Of a stretch of 9,389 nt of DNA, positions 1 to 6,617 are shown in pieces (the stretch's first letter is position 1; each line of letters opens with the position of its first letter). Location of the stretch: contig JADJUV010000118.1 in assembly GCA_016716885.1 (NCBI GenBank), positions 1 to 9,389 on the forward strand. Reading direction: 5' to 3'. The stretch comes from Candidatus Trichofilum aggregatum (GTDB taxonomy: Bacteria > Chloroflexota > Anaerolineae > Promineifilales > Promineifilaceae). The position numbers and the translations under genes are program-made. The notes under the pieces were generated by a model that saw only the letters and a program-made list of their open reading frames with translations, had not been told where the DNA came from and searched no databases.

Positions 1-594
1 CTTCGCTCGCAAAGCCTCGCTCAGAATGATATATCCAACGCACCACGCACCACGCACCACGCCCCCCTCATCACCAAAGAGTCCATCTTCCACTACGTCT
101 ACGCCGTCCTGCACCACCCCGCCTACCGCCAAAAGTACGAACTCAACCTCAAACGAGAGTTCCCCCGCATCCCGTTCTATGACGATTTCTGGCAGTGGGC
201 CACCTGGGGGCAGGAACTCATGGAACTCCACCTCAACTACGAAACCGTAGAACCGTATCCCCTGCAACGGCATGAAACAGACGCCGCTACCAGTCGCACC
301 GCCTACAAAGCCAAACTCAAAGCCGACAAAACCCAGGGCATCATCGAACTGGACACCCTCACCAGCCTCAGCGGCGTGCCCCCCTCGGCCTGGGAATACA
401 AACTGGGCAACCGCTCCGCCCTGGAGTGGATACTGGATCGGTACAAAGAAAGCACCCCCAAAGACCCCACCATCCGCGAGAAATTCAACACCTACCGCTT
501 CCGCGATTACAAAGAGCAGGTCATAGATTTGCTCATGCGCGTGACCACCGTCAGCCTGCGCACCGTCGAAATCACCCAGGCCATGGGCGCGTAA
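1..594 (+). CDS. Type ISP restriction-modification enzyme, C-terminal fragment (5' end outside window)
   Basis: The frame is open from base 1 to a TAA at 592-594, giving 197 residues of a protein that starts outside the window. From about residue 24 the sequence matches, from memory, the C-terminal target-recognition part of type ISP enzymes, single-chain proteins that combine a helicase-type translocase, an adenine methyltransferase and a specificity domain. Recognisable stretches are ITKESIFHYVYAVLHHPAYR, NLKREFPRIPFYDDFWQW, ELMELHLNYETVEPYPL and, near the end, KFNTYRFRDYKEQVIDLL. The family normally has conserved sequence directly before the ITKE motif. Here residues 1-23 instead translate a repeat-like DNA tract (gcaccac three times, 40-60), which suggests a repeat insertion or a truncated gene just upstream. 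No GCGGCCGC palindrome occurs in this fragment, unlike most genes here. I am confident of the family but not of whether the gene is intact. Confidence 0.8.
   Translation, partial: LRSQSLAQNDISNAPRTTHHAPLITKESIFHYVYAVLHHPAYRQKYELNLKREFPRIPFYDDFWQWATWGQELMELHLNYETVEPYPLQRHETDAATSRTAYKAKLKADKTQGIIELDTLTSLSGVPPSAWEYKLGNRSALEWILDRYKESTPKDPTIREKFNTYRFRDYKEQVIDLLMRVTTVSLRTVEITQAMGA
40..60. repeat. 7-bp tandem repeat, three copies, inside the type ISP gene
   Basis: The unit gcaccac is repeated three times without a mismatch. The preceding bases 1-30 (ending ctcagaatga) also look like non-coding dispersed-repeat sequence rather than family coding sequence. The tract stays in frame with the downstream conserved domain. 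Its style resembles the gccactc repeat at 8192-8239. Confidence 0.7.
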
Positions 595-601
595 TTCATC
601 C

Positions 602-650
602 AGTGCCGGCACGGGGGCATCAGCACGCAGTCTGCCCCGTGCCAGGCACT
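602..650. repeat. Inverted-repeat hairpin, copy A (outer element)
   Basis: The left arm at 602-618 (agtgccggcacggggg...) pairs with the right arm at 633-650 (tgccccgtgccaggcact), with one base missing in the left arm. The same arm sequence recurs as copy B at 856-917, and both loops contain atcagcac, so these are two copies of one dispersed palindromic element. It lies 8 bases after the stop of the type ISP gene and could end its transcript, although no T tract follows. Confidence 0.7.
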
Positions 651-663
651 ACGGAACCACCTT

Positions 664-829
664 GTAGGGGCGGGGATGGCAGGGGTGGGGCAACCGGGGC
701 AACAATGGGGAAAATGGGTGATGATCGTTCCCCGTTGCTCTCACCCTCTTCAAACCCGGAAGGGCAAGACAGGTGGGAAGTTTGTTTGACCATTTGACCG
801 AGGTCGTTTCCCACCTGTCCCGCCCCTAC
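664..829. repeat. Nested inverted repeats between the convergent genes
   Basis: Two further pairs of arms sit inside the outer elements. The bases gtaggggcggg at 664-674 pair with cccgcccctac at 819-829. The bases gacaggtgggaa at 768-779 pair perfectly with ttcccacctgtc at 808-819, leaving a 28-base loop. The left side (667-718) is also rich in GGGG runs and might form a G-quadruplex. No convincing ORF covers this block. Confidence 0.65.
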
Positions 830-855
830 GACGGATTGGGGCAGGTGGCGGAATC

Positions 856-917
856 AGTGCCTGGCACGGGGCGGTAGGATCAGCACGGCCAGGCTTCTCT
901 GCCCCGTGCCAGGCACT
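856..917. repeat. Inverted-repeat hairpin, copy B (outer element)
   Basis: Perfect 17-bp arms, agtgcctggcacggggc at 856-872 and its complement at 901-917, surround a 28-base loop. This is a near copy of the element at 602-650. It lies 22 bases beyond the stop of the minus-strand gene at 940, so it could act as that gene's terminator or simply be a dispersed repeat. Confidence 0.75.
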
Positions 918-939
918 ATACCGGCTACAAAGGGGTGGT

Positions 940-1884
940 CTACTCATCCCCTATCGTCAGGGCGGGGGGGCAACTGCCGCCATAACCGGGCCGAATCTGC
1001 CACCATTCATTGCACGAACGGGGATCCATAAACGTCCCACTATCCACAATAGCCACCACAATCTGGCTTCCCCGTGCCGTCCCTACCGGTTTACCCGCCG
1101 GTAACTGGGGCAAATCATAAGCGTAGGGACGCTGGGCCGGGGGCACGTACACATAACGCGGGCCACCAGGGGCATCAAGTGTGTTGTATAGGGCCAGCAG
1201 ATTGGTATCCGTGCAGATGTTGTCTATATGAACCGAATACCCCCCTGAACCGGATGAATCTTCGCGAGTGTAGCGCAAGGTCACGGAATCCTCATCCGCA
1301 AACAGGACGATGACTTCCATGCCCCCGCCGATGTCATACCCAGAACTGGGCACCCGGATGGTCTCACCGGGGGTGGTGGCTAACCCCATAGCCGTGACCG
1401 GTGGGGCGGTTACCGGTACACCCCGTGTACCCGGATCAGGCGATGGTTGCCAATGCCATTCATGAATCTGATAGAAACCAATCAGGGCGGGCACATTGTT
1501 GGGGTTGAACAAGGTGGCAAACTGGGGCGGTTGGGTTGGATCATTGGAGCCATAGTTGATCAACTCCCGTGGTAAGTTGGGATCGGTGTTGGCGATATAT
1601 CCCCGTAATTCGATATTTTTGTCGGCGTGGTTCCAGGCGGGGCGTACCGGATTGTCCAGTTCAAATTGGAAGGCTGTGCCCTGGCTGTAGGTTTGACTGG
1701 AACTTGGGGGACAGTTGGCCTGGTTGTTGGGATTGCGTAAGAGGGGCAGGTAGACGAGGGGATCGCCCGCGGCCGCGTCGCTTACCTGTAGCCTCGTTGC
1801 CCCCAGCCACAAGAGGCCACCCACCACCAACATCAACAAAAACCCCACCCTGTACCGGGTGAAAAAATGTTCAGGTCGTTTCAT
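940..1884 (-). CDS. Exported or membrane-anchored protein of unknown function, 314 aa
   Basis: I chose the ATG at 1884 because AAAAGGAG lies about 10 bases upstream of it (complement of 1893-1902) and a signal sequence follows at once. The frame stays open to 2085, but those residues look non-coding. The N-terminus has basic residues (MKRPEHFFTRYR), a hydrophobic core of about 20 residues (VGFLLMLVVGGLLWLG) and then SDAAAGDP, a plausible signal-peptidase site. There is no lipobox cysteine. The mature part has a Pro/Asn-rich linker and then beta-rich sequence, with GGGMEVIVLFADEDSVTLRY at about residues 190-210 and VVAIVDSGTFMDPRS near the end. I think similar exported proteins occur in Chloroflexota, but I cannot name a function. 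One GCGGCCGC (1769-1776) encodes the Ala triplet at the presumed cleavage site. The gene converges with the type ISP gene. Confidence 0.75.
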   Translation of the reverse strand: MKRPEHFFTRYRVGFLLMLVVGGLLWLGATRLQVSDAAAGDPLVYLPLLRNPNNQANCPPSSSQTYSQGTAFQFELDNPVRPAWNHADKNIELRGYIANTDPNLPRELINYGSNDPTQPPQFATLFNPNNVPALIGFYQIHEWHWQPSPDPGTRGVPVTAPPVTAMGLATTPGETIRVPSSGYDIGGGMEVIVLFADEDSVTLRYTREDSSGSGGYSVHIDNICTDTNLLALYNTLDAPGGPRYVYVPPAQRPYAYDLPQLPAGKPVGTARGSQIVVAIVDSGTFMDPRSCNEWWQIRPGYGGSCPPALTIGDE

Positions 1885-2262
1885 TTTGATTATTCTCCTT
1901 TTACCAAACAGTCCACCGCCAAGAGCACAATTCTCAATTGGATAGCCCAAGAAAGTACGGGCGGGACAATGCGGGTTCAATGAGGGCAACCCGGGAAACG
2001 ATCTTTCCGCGTCGTCTCGCCCTCTTGCGAAAATAACGAACCGCAGAGACGTAGAGAACGTAGAGAAAAGAAAAGGCTGTGTCAATCTGTGAAAGCTGTG
2101 GTTAAAATTTTCATTCCCCGTCGGTCCCCGGAAACGGTGGCTAAATCTGCCTTCATCTTAGTCCGAGTAACAGGGTTGGACTATCTAGCCGGTAACATTG
2201 CCTCTGGCTGAAGCTATTCTGTTCATAGACCATTCATCCCCAATTAAGACTCCCATCACATT
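1885..2262. other. Intergenic region upstream of the exported protein
   Basis: This is the first half of a 783-base gene-free stretch. It holds the SD of the minus-strand gene (1893-1902) and a short purine-rich tandem repeat at 2043-2068. Between roughly 2070 and 2262 I see no ORF, hairpin or promoter that I would defend. Confidence 0.5.
2043..2068. repeat. Purine-rich 8-9 bp tandem repeat
   Basis: Three consecutive units read gcagagac, gtagagaac and gtagagaaa, followed by more A/G-rich sequence. This degenerate cagagac-type motif looks like a dispersed intergenic repeat rather than coding DNA. The extended minus-strand frame passes through it, which supports the later start at 1884. Confidence 0.6.
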
Positions 2263-2264
2263 TA

Positions 2265-2373
2265 CTTGCGGGCATAGGCTATGGGGCGTGGTTGAAATTG
2301 TTGCCGGAAACCCCCACCCCTAACCCCGCCCCCAGGGGCGGGAACTTTGGCGCGGGTTAGGGGGCAGGGGGAT
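2265..2373. repeat. Palindromic dispersed repeat, copy 1
   Basis: The element begins gggcataggc and runs through gggcgtggttga, ccggaaaccccca and ccccaggggcgggaacttt to agggggcagggggatg (2358-2373). Its outer C-rich arm at 2311-2330 pairs imperfectly with the G-rich arm at 2349-2371, and an inner cccgccc/gggcggg pair sits between. A second, partly diverged copy follows from about 2389. Confidence 0.7.
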
Positions 2374-2388
2374 GAGCCTTCAGTTGCT

Positions 2389-2548
2389 TGTGGGCATAGG
2401 CATTTGGGCGTGGTTGATATTGTTTCCGGAAACCCCCACCCCCAGGGGCGGGAACTTTCTAACGTGCCGGTTTTCGAGCGCGCGGCGCGCTCGAAAACCG
2501 GCACGCCTGGTATTTTCCCCTTCCCGCCGGGAAGGGGGCAGGGGGATG
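2389..2548. repeat. Palindromic dispersed repeat, copy 2, carrying an inserted hairpin
   Basis: This copy shares gggcataggc, gggcgtggttga, ccggaaaccccca, ccccaggggcgggaacttt and the closing agggggcagggggatg (2533-2548) with copy 1. It lacks about 11 bases (ctaaccccgcc) in the middle. Between its left part (ending 2459) and its right part it contains a perfect 43-bp hairpin (2463-2505) that copy 1 lacks. A second 10-bp hairpin, ccccttcccg/cgggaagggg with a one-base loop, occupies 2517-2537. Confidence 0.7.
2463..2505. repeat. Perfect 43-bp palindromic hairpin
   Basis: Arms of 21 bp at 2463-2483 and 2485-2505 are exact reverse complements around a single base at 2484. The arm starts cgtgccggttttcgag and ends in GCGCGC. 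No coding sequence overlaps it. It could be a cruciform, a strong bidirectional terminator (the bases tatttt follow at 2511) or a mobile palindromic element. Confidence 0.85.
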
Positions 2549-2598
2549 GGTCTTCCGACGCAATCTACCAAAGCCTCTGTAAAGCTATACGAGATTTA

Positions 2599-2621
2599 CC
2601 CCTCTCCCCTCTCCCCTCTCC
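2599..2621. repeat. Pyrimidine-only tandem repeat, 8-bp unit
   Basis: The unit cccctctc is repeated almost three times, giving a tract made only of C and T on the plus strand. It lies 46 bases upstream of the membrane-protein start. Such mirror-symmetric pyrimidine tracts can form triplex DNA, but no function is shown here. Confidence 0.7.
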
Positions 2622-2653
2622 ACCCCCTAGTCTCCTTTTGCCCGCGAATAGGC

Positions 2654-2659
2654 TAAAAT
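2654..2659 (+). promoter_or_regulatory. Possible -10 element for a leaderless transcript of the membrane-protein gene
   Basis: TAAAAT ends 8 bases before the ATG at 2668, and no Shine-Dalgarno sequence lies between. If it is a -10 box, transcription would begin at or just before the start codon. I see no good -35 box (tctcct at a 17-base spacing is poor), so this is tentative. Confidence 0.3.
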
Positions 2660-2667
2660 AGCCGCCT

Positions 2668-5600
2668 ATGTCCCCGACGTTCACCCGCAAAACAGCCCTC
2701 ACCCGGTTCCTTACCCCGCTTACTATCCTGGCCCTGGGGCTGATCGCCGTCTACCCCATTCTGTTTGGCCCGTCTTTACCGTGTAGCGATGATGCGGCCT
2801 TTCACCTGCTGCGCCTGACCCAACTGGATCACCTCATTCAACAAGGGGTGTTGTATAGCCGCTGGGCACCGGATATGGCGCATGGGTATGGCTTTCCCCT
2901 GTTTAACTTTTATGCCCCGCTTTCTTATTATGTGGCTGAGGCCATTAGCCTGATTGGGCCGGGGGGGTACTTGGGGATGCGGCTGACGCTGGCTCTGGCG
3001 GTGGGGGGTGGGGGGTTTTCCATGTACCGGCTGGCGCGGGATCATTTTAGCCATGAGGGAGCACTGCTGGCGGCGATTGCTTATCTGTATGCGCCTTATC
3101 AGGGGTACGATATTTACTTTCGGGGGAACCTGGCGGAAGCGGTAGCCTGGCCGCTTTTGCCCCTGGCCCTGTGGGCGATGGGACGATTGATGCGTTCAGG
3201 GAGTCGCGGCTGGCTGGCCGCGGCCGCGTTCACTTACGCCATCGTCCTGTTAACCCACAACGTGTTCGCCCTCATCTTTAGTCCCCTACTGGCCCTGTAC
3301 GCGGCCGCCGAAGCCACCAGCCAACACGCCCACGGCCAGATGCGGCCGCGACTGTTCCAGGCCGGACTCAGCCTCAGTCTGGCTCTGGGGCTGAGCGCCT
3401 TCTTCTGGCTACCCGCCATGGCCGAACAAACCTTCGTCCACATAGACCGGCTGTTGGTTCCGCCCGTTTTTGTCTACTGGAACAACTTCCTGTCTCTGGG
3501 TGAGCTACTGACCCTGCCCCGCACCATCCACCCCGACCTGCTCAACCCGTCGCCGCCGCGGGGGCTGGGGTTGGTTCCGGTGTTGGTGGCGATGATGGGT
3601 CTGGGGGGATTGCGTTGGTGGCGCAAGGTCCATTCTAACGATAGCCGCCCGCGCCAGATTTTGTTTTTTGGCCTGGCGCTCCTTGTTTACTGCTTCCTGA
3701 TGTTGCCTCTCTCCCAACCGCTATGGGATCAGGCGCCACTGTTGCCCTTTGTGCAGTTTCCCTGGCGACTACTTGGCCCGGCGGCAGTCTGTCTGGCGAT
3801 GTTGGTCGCGGCCGCAGGGGATTGGTTGGCCTCGCGGCCGCGTGAGGGACAGGCGTTATGGGCATTGGTCGCGGCCGCGCTCATCCTGACCGCCCTCTTC
3901 TGGTTCCAACCCCGTTATTGTGCGGGCCTGGAAAACCCCACCGCCAGCGATATCATCGCCTACGAGCAGGCGACCGCCACCATTGGCACCACCGCCAAAG
4001 GAGAATACCTGCCCGTGACTGTGCCCCGCTTTCCGCCAGAGCCAGAGGTGGCCCTGGCCCCTTTGGCCGCCGAAACCCTGTCGCCCCAGGTGAGCATCAT
4101 CTCCCAGGATGCCCGTCCCTTACGCATTGAAGCCGTTTTGCAGGCCAGCGAAGCGCAGGTGATACGCCTCAACCAGTTTGATTATCCGGGCTGGCGGGTG
4201 TGGGTGGATGGTGAACGTGTGCCCATCACCCCCGACCCGGAGTTTGGCCTGATTACCTTCCCGTTGCCTGCCGGTGAACACCGGGTCAGGGCCGCGTTTG
4301 GGGAAACGCCCCTGCGTTTGGCGGCCGATCTGGTTTCTCTGCTTGGCCTGCTCATTCTTTTGGCCCTGGTGGGTGGGTCTATCCGCCAGCGACGCCTGAT
4401 GGGGTCGCCAATGCCATCGGCCCGCCCTGAGCGGGTGAATGGCGGCCCGTTGCTGTTGGGTCTGGTGTTGTTTGGGCTGGTTGTGGGGTTGCTGCCGCGC
4501 TGGTCTACGCCGTTTATCCAGCCGGGTTTGCAGCAGGACAGTGTGCGCGGCCTGGCTGTGCCGCTGCCGACTGACTTTGGCGGGGGGATGCGGCTGTTGG
4601 GGTATGAGCGTAGTGGCTCGGTGATGCGTCCGGGGGAGACGATGCGCCTGGATTTGTTCTGGACGGTGACGACGGGGGCGGATCGTAATTTCCAGACCAA
4701 TATCGCTTGGTGGATGAGGCGGGGCTTTTGTGGAGTCCCAAGTTTACGACGCTTCCTCGTGACTTGCGCCCGGCCCCGCCCACGATGGCCTGGTTGCCGG
4801 GGCAGTATGCTCAGGATAGCCATTTGCTGGAGCTTCTGCCGGGTACGCCGCCGGGGGTTTACACCTTGCAACTGGTTCTTTTTGATAAGAAGACGTTGCA
4901 GCCGGTGGCGGTTTTGCCGGGTCAGGTGCCGTATCTGGCGCTGGGGCAGGTGACGGTGACGCGGCCGCAACAGCCCGCCACGCTCGCCGAATTAGCGCCC
5001 CAATACGCGGCCGCAACCTCTTTCGGCCCGCTCACCCTGTTGGGCTACAACGTGGACCGCACAGAGGCCACACCGGGCAGCCCGTTCCTGCTCACGCTAT
5101 TCTGGCGGGCTGATAGGCAGCCGGATGAAGCGTTGGCGGCGCAGGTGTCGCTCGCGGCCGCGGATGGAACCATCGCCTGGCAACAAAATTTGCCGCCGGT
5201 GCAGGCCGATTTTCCCCCGACTGATTGGCGGGCGGGGGATACCTGGCGGGGACAGCAACTGATGCGGCTCCCGGCCTCGCTGAATGGGGGAAGTTACACG
5301 TGGCAGTTGGCGGTTTGCCGAATGGTGGGGGCGGAATGTGAACCGCTCGCGGCCGCGACGCCCCTTGGCTCGTTGGTGATCAACGCCCCGGAGCGTTTGT
5401 GGGAACTGCCGCCGCTGTTGTTGGAGTGGGGGATGCCGTTTGTGGAGGTGGGGCAGTTGATGGGGGTGAGCCAGTTGCCCCCGGCGTTGTTGCCCGGTGA
5501 GACGGTGACGGTGGAGCTGGTGTGGAGCGCGGCCGCGGAGACCCCCCTCAGTTACCACGTCTTCCTGCAACTGCTCGGCCCCGATGGGCAGGTTGTGGCC

Positions 5601-5817
5601 CAATCAGATGGGGAACCGGCGGCCTGGACACGCCCCACCACCGGCTGGTTACCCGGCGAAATCATCCTCGACCCCCGCAGCCTCACCTTGCCCGACCCGT
5701 TGCCGCCCGGCATGTATACCCTCGTGACCGGCCTCTATCTTCCCCGAAACCGGCCAACGCCTGCCCCTGACTGATGGCAACACGACCATTCCCGTGACCA
5801 CGTTTGTGGTGGGGTGA
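2668..5817 (+). CDS. PF10131/YfhO-like integral membrane protein, putative GT-C-fold glycosyltransferase, with two compensating frameshifts
   Basis: After correcting two single-base shifts the product is about 1049 residues. The first, near 4707, drops one base. The second, an extra C in the CCCC run at 5742-5745, restores the original frame, which ends at TGA 5815-5817 after RLPLTDGNTT. The N-terminal half is a multi-pass membrane domain of the 6-pyruvoyl-tetrahydropterin-synthase-related (PF10131) kind. A first extracytoplasmic loop has acidic residues D41-D42 with H46 and R49, then RWAPDMAHGYGFPLFNFYAP (65-84). By analogy with GT-C enzymes, D41/D42 may be catalytic. A YfhO-like stretch follows (FDYPGWRVWVDGERVPI, near 506-522), then a further membrane segment. 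From about 641, three tandem beta-sandwich modules appear near 641-770, 786-905 and 923-1049, each with a PG..-LTLFW-like strand. The substrate is unknown; envelope glycan transfer is inferred. The gene carries 11 GCGGCCGC palindromes. Confidence 0.72.
4700..4710 (+). other. Frameshift site 1 (one base missing) in the membrane-protein gene
   Basis: Upstream frame 1 reads DRNFQTNIA and then loses family-like sequence. The frame beginning at 4707 continues smoothly as LVDEAGLLWSPKFTTLP. Joining NFQTNIA to LVDEAG needs one added base around gcttgg. No slippery heptamer or stimulating hairpin is evident, so I favour a sequencing error or mutation over programmed frameshifting. Confidence 0.75.
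5742..5745 (+). other. Frameshift site 2 (extra C in a CCCC run) in the membrane-protein gene
   Basis: In the middle frame the protein would end PRNRPTPAPD. Removing one C from the run gives GLYLP-ETGQRLPLTDGNTT and the natural end FVVG at 5817. This matches the closing style of such beta-sandwich modules, GLYxxxTGxRL. Homopolymer runs are a common site of sequencing errors. Confidence 0.75.
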
Positions 5818-5839
5818 GTAGATCAGAGAGGGTCAGAGA

Positions 5840-5909
5840 GCCAGTTTTACTGGCCTTGGCCGTGTTCTTTTCTCTGGCTTGTCCAGGTTAGGGCTGGTTC
5901 AAACAGCCC
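5840..5909. terminator. Small hairpins between convergent genes, possible terminators
   Basis: Two short stems lie in this 119-base gap. One is gccag/ctggc around tttta at 5840-5854, and the other is gggctg/cagccc at 5891-5909. A T-rich stretch (ttcttttctct) lies between them. They could end the plus-strand membrane-protein transcript and the facing minus-strand transcript, but the stems are short and the call is weak. A short direct repeat tcagagag also occurs at 5823-5840. Confidence 0.3.
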
Positions 5910-5936
5910 CTCACGCGTCAGGCAGCTTCCCCCGCT

Positions 5937-6251
5937 CTACCGCTTGGCCTTACTGCCATACGCCACCCAGTCCGCCTGGGGGATGACGAATTTGATGCGT
6001 TGGCGCAAGGCGGAACTTCTGGCCTGCGCGGTCTCCATTTTGCTACGTAACGCCGCCGTTTTGGCTTTCCATTGGGCATAAAGGTTTTTTTGTTCAGCGT
6101 GGAGCGTATCTAGTTCGTCGGCAAACGTATTCATGTCTTGGGCGTCGGTGGCGGTGATACCAATCGCCTCCAGGTCGGTCAAATGGGTGGTGATGCCGCT
6201 GGATAAGACGCGAAAATCGGTCACGAATTCGGAACGTGATTGGTTGGGCAT
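5937..6251 (-). CDS. Small coiled-coil protein of unknown function, 104 aa
   Basis: The ATG at 6251 is preceded by AAAGGAGA (within 6261-6270 on the plus strand) at about nine bases, and a promoter fits at 6337-6365, so this is a real gene. There is no signal peptide or membrane segment, so it is probably cytoplasmic. Residues from about 40 to 90 are helical and heptad-like (ELDTLHAEQKNLYAQWKAK and later TAQARSSALRQRI), predicting a coiled coil. The C-terminus RIKFVIPQADWVAYGSKAKR ends in a basic tail. I recall similar small proteins of unknown role, ending in a RRxIKFVIPQxxW-like motif, from other environmental bacteria, but no function. It is divergent from the AbiEii-like gene, separated by the minisatellite, and is not an AbiEi-type antitoxin by sequence. 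Confidence 0.8.
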   Translation of the reverse strand: MPNQSRSEFVTDFRVLSSGITTHLTDLEAIGITATDAQDMNTFADELDTLHAEQKNLYAQWKAKTAALRSKMETAQARSSALRQRIKFVIPQADWVAYGSKAKR

Positions 6252-6336
6252 AATGGGTTCTCTCCTTTAATGTCTTGGACTGCTTAAATGGCGTTTATAG
6301 GGGCTAATAATGGCCGGGGTTTTGCTCCCCAACGGT

Positions 6337-6365
6337 ATTATCCAAGGGAAAACAACTTCTGTCCA
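6337..6365 (-). promoter_or_regulatory. Sigma-70-type promoter of the coiled-coil gene
   Basis: Read on the minus strand, TGGACA (6365-6360) and GATAAT (6342-6337) are separated by exactly 17 bases. Each hexamer matches the consensus at five of six positions. Transcription would begin near 6330, giving a leader of about 80 bases with the SD close to the start codon. The minisatellite begins only 25 bases upstream of the -35 box. Confidence 0.6.
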
Positions 6366-6390
6366 CCTGATTATTGAGTTTATTTACCTG

Positions 6391-6617
6391 TACGAGGTGT
6401 TGGTACAGCAGTACGAGGTGTTGGTACAGTAGTATGAGGTGCTGGTACAGCAGTATGAGGTGTTGGTACAGCAGTACGAGATGCTGGTACAGCAGACGAG
6501 GTGTTGGTACGGCAGTACGAGGTGTTGGTATGGGTGTACGAGGTGTTGGTATGGGATGTACGAGGTGTTAGTACGGGTGTACGAGGTGCTGGGGTCGAGA
6601 TGTTGGTACAGATAGAT
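6391..6617. repeat. Minisatellite with a 21-bp unit, about 10.5 copies
   Basis: The unit begins tacgaggtgttggtac and ends agcag in the first half or gggtg in the second half. Units start at 6391, 6412, 6433, 6454, 6475, 6496, 6516, 6537, 6559 and 6580, with a partial unit after 6600. Most are 21 bp. The units at 6496 and 6580 are 20 bp and the one at 6537 is 22 bp. Because 21 is seven codons, one frame reads YEVLVQQ repeatedly, but unit 2 has TAG and the 20-bp unit shifts the frame, so I treat the array as non-coding. There are no spacers, so it is not a CRISPR array. Confidence 0.9.

Noticed and set aside
426..797. Overlapping plus-strand frame of 123 codons across the end of the type ISP gene
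   Set aside because: It runs out of phase through a recognisable family domain and into inverted repeats, and shows no family feature.
1885..2085. Upstream extension of the exported-protein frame to an ATG at 2085
   Set aside because: The extension translates a repeat and has no SD. A strong SD and an immediate signal sequence mark the ATG at 1884.
4700..4715. Programmed -1 ribosomal frameshift
   Set aside because: No X-XXY-YYZ heptamer and no clear downstream stem is present. A second compensating shift at a C run makes error or mutation simpler.
4182..4970. 262-codon minus-strand frame opposite the membrane-protein gene
   Set aside because: It is Arg/Pro-rich and low in information, as expected for an antisense shadow of a GC-rich gene.
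4707..5774. Separate 355-residue gene starting with TTG at 4707
   Set aside because: Its first residues continue the upstream protein's domain without a break, and it has no SD. It is the same gene after a frameshift.
5937..6251. AbiEi-like antitoxin for the neighbouring toxin
   Set aside because: It is on the opposite strand, lacks a winged-helix region and is a simple coiled coil. Nothing in its sequence supports this pairing.
6391..6617. CRISPR array
   Set aside because: The 21-bp units are directly adjacent, with no spacers and no cas genes.
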